In this document: positions 1 to 4,064 of the stretch, one piece after another
How positions within the stretch are numbered: the stretch's first letter is position 1
How the letters are laid out: each line of letters starts with the position of its first letter
Assembly: GCA_900756715.1 (NCBI GenBank)
Contig: CAAELC010000025.1
Location: forward strand, 1 to 5,581
DNA length: 5,581 nt
Origin: an uncultured Oscillospiraceae bacterium
Lineage (GTDB): Bacteria > Bacillota > Clostridia > Oscillospirales > Oscillospiraceae
Direction of reading: 5' to 3'
Program-made: the position numbers and the translations under genes
The notes under the pieces: generated by a model
What the model was told of the DNA's origin: nothing
Databases searched by the model: none
The model's input: only the letters and a program-made list of their open reading frames with translations

Positions 1-196
1 TGTCATCCAGCAGCTGGCCGGCCCGGCCCACGAAGGGAAGGCCCTGCTCGTCCTCGTTGGCGCCGGGCGCCTCGCCGATGAAAAGGACCTCCGCCTCCGG
101 CGTGCCGGTGCCGAATACCACATGGGTGCGCTGCTCGGCCAGCGTGCAGGCGTGGCAGGCAAGGCATTCATTCTGCAGAATTTCCCATTGGGTCAT
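1..196 (-). CDS. Type-4 uracil-DNA glycosylase, N-terminal part (runs off left edge)
   Basis: Base-excision repair enzyme that removes uracil from DNA, leaving an abasic site. Only residues 1-65 are in the window; the reading frame is open to the left edge. Visible motifs: an N-terminal cysteine cluster (Cys11, Cys14, Cys17; the CHAC pair at 14-17 fits the first two 4Fe-4S ligands of family-4 UDGs), then VVFGTGTPEAEVLFIGEAPG (26-45) with the family's GEAPGANEDEQG uracil-binding/catalytic motif 1 (41-52), followed by LPFVGRAGQLLD (53-64), typical of this family. The start ATG (complement of 194-196) has an AAAGGAG Shine-Dalgarno (complement of 205-211) 8 bases upstream. Family members are usually about 190-220 residues, so the remaining Cys ligands and the HPS-like motif 2 lie outside. 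It is divergent from the membrane-protein gene at 275. Family assignment is firm; the general Udg/SPO1-polymerase-related superfamily is the only alternative and fits less well. Confidence 0.93.
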   Translation of the reverse strand, partial: MTQWEILQNECLACHACTLAEQRTHVVFGTGTPEAEVLFIGEAPGANEDEQGLPFVGRAGQLLDD

Positions 197-221
197 ACTG
201 TATACTCCTTTATCGTATGCC

Positions 222-231
222 GGAATATTCC
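222..231. promoter_or_regulatory. Short palindrome in the UDG/CmpB divergent gap
   Basis: GGAATATTCC is a perfect 10-base palindrome. It sits inside a longer near-palindrome (219-235, GCCGGAAT versus ATTCCCGGC with one extra C). It is the only clear dyad in the 78-base gap between two divergent start codons (196 minus, 275 plus). It could be an operator, but it matches no site I recognise and does not resemble a Firmicute LexA box. I see no convincing -35/-10 pair for either gene in this gap; a TATACT at 201-206 (plus) is the best -10-like string for the rightward gene and lacks a good -35. Confidence 0.3.
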
Positions 232-258
232 CGGCCCTGACGCAGAGACTGGTAGGGG

Positions 259-264
259 AAGGAG
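259..264 (+). promoter_or_regulatory. Ribosome binding site that fixes the TTG start at 275
   Basis: AAGGAG, within GGGGAAGGAG (255-264), lies 10 bases before the TTG at 275. No in-frame ATG or GTG lies between it and the first transmembrane segment. The next upstream in-frame start (122) would lie antisense inside the UDG coding region, so this site decides the start. Confidence 0.7.
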
Positions 265-274
265 AGTTGCGGCA

Positions 275-814
275 TTGAAATGGTTCTGGCTTTTTTTGTT
301 TTACAGCTTCGGCGGATTTCTGCTGGAAAAGCTGTTCGCCTTGGTCACCCGGGCAAGGCACCGGGTGCGCAAATGCTTTTTGCTGCTGCCGCTGTGTCCT
401 GTGTATGGGCTGGCCATGCTGGCAGCAAACGCGCTGTACCGGCCCGCCGAGGGCTTTCTGCTGACGGCCATGACGGCCGGCTGCGCATGCACGGCGGTGG
501 AATACGGAGTGCATTTCCTGTACGAAAAGCTGCTGGGCGTGGCATTCTGGGATTACAGCGGCACAAGGCTTGATCTGCGGGGGCGAATCTGCTTTCCCTT
601 CAGCGTGGCATGGGGGCTGCTGGCGGCGGTGAGCCTGCGGTATGTGCAGCCCGGACTTGCGATGTTGGCAGGAAAGCTTCCGCCGGAGGCGGCGCTGGCG
701 GCAGGGCTTCTGCTGCTGGCGGATGGGGCAGTGTCAGCCCGGCTGCTGCGCCGCAGCGGGGACATCGACCTGCTGGGCCTTGGAAACCTGTACAGGGCAC
801 TGCGGCAGGAATAG
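275..814 (+). CDS. CmpB-family (putative ABC-transporter type IV) membrane protein
   Basis: A 179-residue integral membrane protein matching the family annotated as putative ABC-transporter type IV permease (ABC_trans_CmpB), common in Clostridia and of unproven function. Hydrophobic stretches suggest four to five membrane segments: about residues 2-22, 36-57, 60-83, 105-122 and 137-156. Family hallmarks visible: SFGGFLLEKLF (11-21), LLPLCPVYG (37-45), the acidic VEYG (75-78), YEKLLGVAFWDYS (83-95) and GRICFPFSVAWG (103-114). The TTG start is chosen because it is in frame, follows an AAGGAG site and begins directly at the first membrane helix; an open frame back to 122 overlaps the UDG gene on the other strand and adds no plausible sequence. 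No ATPase partner is adjacent, so a transporter role is not supported by context. It converges on the lipase gene with 9 bases between stop codons. Confidence 0.85.
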   Translation: MKWFWLFLFYSFGGFLLEKLFALVTRARHRVRKCFLLLPLCPVYGLAMLAANALYRPAEGFLLTAMTAGCACTAVEYGVHFLYEKLLGVAFWDYSGTRLDLRGRICFPFSVAWGLLAAVSLRYVQPGLAMLAGKLPPEAALAAGLLLLADGAVSARLLRRSGDIDLLGLGNLYRALRQE

Positions 815-823
815 ACGCAGGTG

Positions 824-1765
824 TCAGGGGGCCACGCGGCACAGCCAGTCGCCAATATCCCGGTATACGGTCTGGGCCATGGAGCCTTCGTTGAGAATTT
901 CATGGCGCAGACCGGGATACAGCTTTAAGGTGGCATCCTTGACTCCGGCGGCGCGGAAGGCATTATAGGACCGGAGCACGCCCTTGCCCATGTTGCCCAC
1001 CGGGTCCTGATCGCCGGAGACGAACAGCACCGGCATGTCGGGGTCCATCCGGACAAGGTTCACATTCTTCTGGTTGAAGCGGATGCCGTGCAGCATCTCC
1101 CGGAACAGGCCCACGGTGGCATCGGCTCCACAGAGAGGGTCGACCATGTAGCGGTCTACATTTTCGGGGTCGGCACTGAGCCAGTCGCAGGAGGTGCGGT
1201 TGGGCGCAAAGGCCTTGTTATAGCTGCCGAAGGCCAGCTCGGTGACAAGGCTGCTGGTGGCGTCCGGCCCCTTCCGGGCGGCCACGGCGCCGGCTACCAG
1301 CAGGCCGCCGGTGAGCATATAGCCGGGCTGCCAGCCGGTGCCCATGAGCACGGCCCCCTGTTTTTCGCCGGGGAACCGGATCAGATAGGTGCGGCTGAGA
1401 AACGAACCCATGCTGTGGCCCAGCAGCAGCTGGGGAACACCGGGAAAGCGCTGCTTGAGCAGCAGGTGCAGCCCCTGTATATCGGTTACGGCGTGATCCC
1501 AGCCGTCCTTTGCGCCGAAGTAGACGGGAGTGCCGCCCTGCGGCAGGGACTGGCCGTGGCCCAGATGATCGTGACCGGCCACCACAAAGCCCAGCGTATT
1601 CAGATAGCGGGCAAAATCGTCGTAACGGAGGACGTGCTCTGCCACGCCGTGGGCAATCTGCACCACGCCCCGGGGCCGCACGCGCGCTTCGGGCATCCAG
1701 AGCACCGCATGGAGCTGGGTGGAGCCGTCAGAGGAGGGAAAGCGGAAATGTTCACAATTTGACAT
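824..1765 (-). CDS. Alpha/beta hydrolase, monoacylglycerol lipase / lysophospholipase type
   Basis: A 313-residue serine hydrolase of the Hydrolase_4 (serine aminopeptidase S33-like) fold, the group holding monoacylglycerol lipases and lysophospholipases (PldB/YtpA-like). The oxyanion-hole motif AHGVAEH (38-44) and GHDHLGHGQS (64-73) precede the nucleophile elbow GHSMGS (116-121, Ser118). The probable acid is Asp254 in SGDQDPVG (250-257) and the His is His288 in LRHEILNE (286-293). The cap region (about 145-235) carries DWLS (194-197) and DPLCG (209-213), typical of the Clostridial subgroup. No signal peptide, so cytoplasmic. The start ATG (complement of 1763-1765) has AAGGA (complement of 1776-1780) 10 bases upstream. 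The same frame is open much further upstream, but only antisense to glpK, so that extension is rejected. Divergent pairing with glycerol kinase suggests a glycerol-ester substrate; substrate is inference, fold and catalytic triad are seen. Confidence 0.9.
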   Translation of the reverse strand: MSNCEHFRFPSSDGSTQLHAVLWMPEARVRPRGVVQIAHGVAEHVLRYDDFARYLNTLGFVVAGHDHLGHGQSLPQGGTPVYFGAKDGWDHAVTDIQGLHLLLKQRFPGVPQLLLGHSMGSFLSRTYLIRFPGEKQGAVLMGTGWQPGYMLTGGLLVAGAVAARKGPDATSSLVTELAFGSYNKAFAPNRTSCDWLSADPENVDRYMVDPLCGADATVGLFREMLHGIRFNQKNVNLVRMDPDMPVLFVSGDQDPVGNMGKGVLRSYNAFRAAGVKDATLKLYPGLRHEILNEGSMAQTVYRDIGDWLCRVAP

Positions 1766-1784
1766 AGAAAACCGATCCTTTCCG

Positions 1785-1793
1785 TGATATAAT
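1785..1793 (+). promoter_or_regulatory. Extended -10 promoter for glpK
   Basis: TGATATAAT is a perfect extended -10 (TGnTATAAT, hexamer at 1788-1793). No good -35 lies 16-18 bases upstream, which extended -10 promoters tolerate. Transcription would begin near 1800, giving a leader of about 50 bases before the glpK start at 1852. The element lies in the 5' leader of the divergent lipase transcript. Confidence 0.65.
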
Positions 1794-1811
1794 AACGGCA
1801 ATCGCAATAGA

Positions 1812-1820
1812 AGTATACCA
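1812..1820 (-). promoter_or_regulatory. Extended -10 promoter for the lipase gene
   Basis: Read on the minus strand this is TGGTATACT, an extended -10 (TGn + TATACT, hexamer complement of 1812-1817). A weak TTTTCT -35 lies 17 bases further upstream. Transcription would start near 1805 and give a leader of about 40 bases. Predicted start sites of this promoter and the glpK promoter nearly coincide and face each other. Confidence 0.5.
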
Positions 1821-1851
1821 CAACCACGGCAAAAAGAAAAGGGGAGACGAT

Positions 1852-3345
1852 ATGGAAACCTATATTCTGGCGCTGGATCAGGGAACCACCAGTTCCCGGG
1901 CCATTCTTTTTGACCGGCTGGGGCAGATTGCCGCCATCGGCCAGCACACCTTTCCACAGCTTTATCCTCAGGCGGGCTGGGTAGAGCATGATCCTTACGC
2001 CATATGGGACAGCCAGAGCAGGGCGGCAGCGGATGCACTGGGGCAGGTGCCGGGGGCCAAGGTGGCCGGTATCGGCGTGACCAACCAGCGGGAGACGACC
2101 ATCCTGTGGGACAAAAAAACGGGCGAGCCGGTCTATAATGCCATCGTCTGGCAGTGCCGGCGGACGGCGGAGCTGTGCGAGGAGCTGAAGCGGCAGGGGC
2201 TGACGGAACAGATTCAGGCCACCACGGGCCTTCTGATCGACGCGTATTTTTCTGCCACCAAGATTTGCTGGATTCTGGATCATGTACCGGGAGCGCGGCT
2301 GCGGGCGCAGCGGGGCGAGCTGCTGTTCGGAACGGTGGAAAGCTATCTGATCTGGCGGCTGACGGGACGGCATGTGACGGATTATTCCAATGCTTCCCGG
2401 ACGATGCTCTTTGACATACACAGACTGTGCTGGGACGAGGAGCTGTGCCGCAGGCTGCAGATTCCCATGTGCATCCTGCCGGAACCGGTAGAAAACAGCG
2501 CCGTATACGGAACGGTGCAGCCGGGAGTGCCGGGCTTTGAAAGCCTTGTGGGAGTGCCGGTGTGCGGCGCGGCGGGGGATCAGCAGGCGGCGCTGTTCGG
2601 CCAGACCTGCTTTGCCTCGGGCGAGGCGAAGAATACATACGGAACGGGCTGCTTTACGCTGATGAATGTGGGCGACAAGCCGGTGCGCAGCCGCGCAGGG
2701 CTTGTGACCACGGTGGCGTGGTCTGTGGGCGGGCAGGTTTCGTATGCGCTGGAGGGAAGCGTCTTCAACGGCGGCAGCACCATCCAGTGGCTTCGGGACG
2801 AGATGAAAATCATATCCTCTGCCGGGGAGATCAGCGACCTTGCTTCCACGGTGCCCGATTCCGGAGGCGTTGTAATGGTTTCTGCCTTTACCGGACTGGG
2901 AGCCCCCTACTGGGATATGTATGCCCGGGGCGCCATTCTGGGGCTGACACGGGGCACGGGCCGGGGACACATCGCCCGGGCGGTGCTGGAGTGTATCGCC
3001 TATCAGGTGACGGATTTGATGCTGGCCATGCGGCAGGACGCGGGATGCGACATCACCTGCCTGCGGGTGGACGGCGGCGCAAGCGTCAGCGACCTGATGA
3101 TGCAGATGCAGGCGGATTTGCTGCGGATTCCGGTAGACCGCCCCGCCATGGTGGAGACAACCGCCTTTGGCGCAGCGGCGCTGGCGGGACTGGCCTGCGG
3201 CATGTGGGAAAATCTGGATGAGCTGAAGCGCCTGCGCCGCAGTGACCGGGTGTTTACCCCCCAACGGCAGGTAAGCGACTGCGACCGGGATTATCGCCTG
3301 TGGAAGCGGGCGGTGTCCCGGGCGGCGGACTGGATTGAACATTAA
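1852..3345 (+). CDS. glpK: Glycerol kinase
   Basis: Phosphorylates glycerol with ATP to sn-glycerol 3-phosphate in the cytoplasm (EC 2.7.1.30), feeding glycolysis and lipid synthesis. The 497 residues match the family length (about 500). FGGY-kinase domain I starts with the phosphate-binding LDQGTTSSRA (8-17). Glycerol-binding motifs are NQRET (78-82), IVWQCRRT (98-105) and DAYFSATK (130-137). The second domain opens with AAGDQQAALFGQ (240-251), with Asp243 aligning to the catalytic base. Nucleotide-site segments are KNTYGTGCF (260-268), YALEGSVFNGGSTIQWLRDE (298-317), FTGLGAPYWDMYARGA (346-361) and RVDGGASVSD (405-414). A GGGGAG ribosome binding site (1841-1846) lies 5 bases before ATG. The regulatory loop 220-237 lacks the YHFYG histidine of PTS-controlled Firmicute enzymes. 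It is divergent from a lipase; no glpF, glpD or glpO is nearby. I see no terminator before the next gene. Confidence 0.98.
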   Translation: METYILALDQGTTSSRAILFDRLGQIAAIGQHTFPQLYPQAGWVEHDPYAIWDSQSRAAADALGQVPGAKVAGIGVTNQRETTILWDKKTGEPVYNAIVWQCRRTAELCEELKRQGLTEQIQATTGLLIDAYFSATKICWILDHVPGARLRAQRGELLFGTVESYLIWRLTGRHVTDYSNASRTMLFDIHRLCWDEELCRRLQIPMCILPEPVENSAVYGTVQPGVPGFESLVGVPVCGAAGDQQAALFGQTCFASGEAKNTYGTGCFTLMNVGDKPVRSRAGLVTTVAWSVGGQVSYALEGSVFNGGSTIQWLRDEMKIISSAGEISDLASTVPDSGGVVMVSAFTGLGAPYWDMYARGAILGLTRGTGRGHIARAVLECIAYQVTDLMLAMRQDAGCDITCLRVDGGASVSDLMMQMQADLLRIPVDRPAMVETTAFGAAALAGLACGMWENLDELKRLRRSDRVFTPQRQVSDCDRDYRLWKRAVSRAADWIEH

Positions 3346-3348
3346 GCC

Positions 3349-3377
3349 TTGCAAACAGGCAGGACTTTGTGTATAAT
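3349..3377 (+). promoter_or_regulatory. Strong sigma-A-type promoter for the zinc-ribbon gene
   Basis: TTGCAA (3349-3354), a 17-base spacer and a perfect TATAAT (3372-3377). Transcription should begin near 3384, giving a leader of about 33 bases. It starts 4 bases after the glpK stop codon, so the downstream gene is transcribed independently, with glpK read-through possible. Confidence 0.85.
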
Positions 3378-3398
3378 GTGACCATGATTCAATTTTTT

Positions 3399-3406
3399 GA
3401 AAGGAG
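3399..3406 (+). promoter_or_regulatory. Ribosome binding site that decides the start at 3417
   Basis: GAAAGGAG lies 10 bases before the ATG at 3417. An in-frame ATG at 3384 and the open frame back to 3369 sit on the predicted transcription start and the -10 box and have no such site, so the shorter protein is favoured. Confidence 0.8.
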
Positions 3407-3416
3407 CATTTTTATT

Positions 3417-3851
3417 ATGGCATTTTTCGATGAACTGACCAAAAAGGCGCAGGCCTACGCCGGTGTGGCCGTGGATAAAGCGAAGGGTCTGGCAGAGGTT
3501 GCCAGCGACAAGGCCAAAGCCGCTGCAGATGTGGCAAAGACCAATATGGCGATCATGGTGGAGCAGCGCGAGATTGAGAAGAACTACAAGGCCATCGGCG
3601 AGTGGTTTGTCTCCGAGTTCCAGGGTGAGATTCCGGACGCCGTAAAGGATGTAGTGGCGGCCGTGAATGCCTCCAAGGCCAAGATTGCCGAGCTGGAGGC
3701 TGCCAAGCCCGAGGAAAAGGCGGAGGACAGCAAGACCTGCCCCGTGTGCGGCACGGAAGCGGACAGCAAGTTCTGCCCCCAGTGCGGCGCCCCCATGGGC
3801 GAGAGCGAGGAGAAGACGGAGGAGAAGGCAGAGGAGAATCCCGAGGCCTGA
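3417..3851 (+). CDS. Small zinc-ribbon protein with 11-residue helical repeats and acidic tail
   Basis: A 144-residue soluble protein resembling the uncharacterised Firmicute zinc-ribbon proteins that begin MAFFD and end with a double CxxC. Layout: MAFFDEL cap (1-7); three alanine/lysine-rich 11-residue repeats (8-40); a predicted helical middle (about 41-97) with EKNYKAIGEWF (54-64), a segment typical of that family; a zinc ribbon with ligands Cys108, Cys111, Cys120 and Cys123 (CPVCG, FCPQCG); and an acidic Glu/Lys tail (129-144). There is no signal peptide or membrane segment, so it is probably cytoplasmic. The N-terminal repeats could form an amphipathic helix that binds membrane or a partner. 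Function is unknown and none is assigned. It has its own strong promoter and a terminator hairpin, so it is a monocistronic, probably abundant product. The repeats are Ala/Lys-rich, giving a composition unlike its neighbours. Confidence 0.88.
   Translation: MAFFDELTKKAQAYAGVAVDKAKGLAEVASDKAKAAADVAKTNMAIMVEQREIEKNYKAIGEWFVSEFQGEIPDAVKDVVAAVNASKAKIAELEAAKPEEKAEDSKTCPVCGTEADSKFCPQCGAPMGESEEKTEEKAEENPEA
3438..3536 (+). repeat. Three tandem 11-codon (33-base) repeats in the zinc-ribbon gene
   Basis: Three contiguous 33-base units encode TKKAQAYAGVA, VDKAKGLAEVA and SDKAKAAADVA (residues 8-18, 19-29, 30-40), consensus x-(D/K)-K-A-(K/Q)-x-x-A-x-V-A. The protein repeat is exact in length while codons differ between units (for instance GCG/GCC/GCA for Ala), so it is an old, selected protein repeat and not a recent DNA duplication. 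The phase ends at residue 40. Confidence 0.75.
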
Positions 3852-3874
3852 GCCGTATTCCGAAAAAACAATGT

Positions 3875-3917
3875 ATCCCCCGGGGCCGTCCGATATGTGG
3901 ATGGCTCCGGGGGATTT
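3875..3917 (+). terminator. Rho-independent-like terminator after the zinc-ribbon gene
   Basis: Arms 3875-3891 (ATCCCCCGGGGCCGTCC) and 3899-3915 pair over 17 base pairs, including two G-U wobbles (3884 with 3906, 3888 with 3902), around a 7-base loop. It begins 24 bases after the stop codon. The downstream U-tract is weak (ATTTGCTTCT), so efficiency is uncertain. An A6 run at 3863-3868 precedes the stem, giving a U-tract at a distance for the opposite strand. Confidence 0.75.
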
Positions 3918-3921
3918 GCTT

Positions 3922-3938
3922 CTGCCGGTTGGCGGCAG
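3922..3938 (+). other. Second short hairpin behind the terminator
   Basis: CTGCCG (3922-3927) and CGGCAG (3933-3938) form a perfect 6-bp stem with a 5-base loop, 6 bases after the main terminator. A T-rich stretch (3951-3963) follows after about 12 bases, too far for a classic U-tract. It may back up the weak terminator; no other role is apparent. Confidence 0.35.
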
Positions 3939-3939
3939 G

Positions 3940-3966
3940 CGGAGGAAATATTTTCTGTTTTCTCCG
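3940..3966. promoter_or_regulatory. Dyad overlapping the fhs promoter -35 region
   Basis: CGGAGGAAA (3940-3948) and TTTTCTCCG (3958-3966) are inverted repeats of 9 bases with one G-T mismatch, spaced by 9 bases. The right arm covers the presumed -35 of the fhs promoter, so it could be an operator. It matches no regulator site I recognise. Confidence 0.35.
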
Positions 3967-3986
3967 GGGCCGGGATATGATACAAT
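3958..3986 (+). promoter_or_regulatory. Promoter for fhs
   Basis: TGATACAAT (3978-3986) is an extended -10 (TGn + TACAAT, hexamer 3981-3986). A weak TTTTCT -35 lies at 3958-3963 with a 17-base spacer. Transcription would start near 3993, giving a leader of about 72 bases. Confidence 0.6.
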
Positions 3987-4033
3987 AGGTTCGATACGAA
4001 GCAGAGCCGGGCAGAGGAGTGCAGACAGGCAAT

Positions 4034-4056
4034 CCGGGCGGCCCGGGGGAAGGGAG
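4034..4056 (+). promoter_or_regulatory. fhs leader hairpin and ribosome binding site
   Basis: CCGGG (4034-4038) and CCCGG (4042-4046) form a small GC stem immediately before AAGGGAG (4050-4056), the ribosome binding site 8 bases ahead of the fhs ATG. The stem leaves the binding site free, so a regulatory role is not demonstrated. Confidence 0.5.
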
Positions 4057-4064
4057 AGAGCTTT

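Noticed and set aside
122..274. Upstream ATG extension of the CmpB-family protein
   Set aside because: It overlaps the UDG coding region on the other strand and the added residues do not look like a protein segment; the TTG at 275 has the ribosome binding site and starts at the first membrane helix.
1088..1762. 224-codon plus-strand open frame opposite the lipase gene
   Set aside because: No domain, no plausible ribosome binding site, and fully antisense to a gene with an intact catalytic triad.
1759..1764. Perfect TTGACA box before the glpK -10
   Set aside because: The spacer to TATAAT (1788-1793) is 23 bases, too long for a normal -35/-10 pair, and it falls on the first codons of the lipase gene; the TGn extended -10 explains the promoter without it.
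1766..2638. In-frame N-terminal extension of the lipase gene by 291 codons (minus strand)
   Set aside because: It lies mostly antisense to glpK, is rich in Pro/Arg/Ser as expected for a GC-rich shadow frame, and a good ribosome binding site fixes the start at 1765.
1600..3354. 584-codon open frame on the minus strand opposite glpK
   Set aside because: Low-complexity His/Arg/Pro/Gly composition, no recognisable domain, and complete overlap with a certain gene: a shadow of GC-rich third codon positions.
3369..3416. Longer start for the zinc-ribbon protein (from 3369 or the ATG at 3384)
   Set aside because: These starts coincide with the -10 box or the predicted transcription start and lack a ribosome binding site; the ATG at 3417 has one and gives the family's MAFFD start.
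3987..4064. Tetrahydrofolate riboswitch in the fhs leader
   Set aside because: The predicted leader of about 72 bases is short and I recognise none of the conserved THF-riboswitch core; only a small 5-bp hairpin is present. A covariance-model search would settle it.
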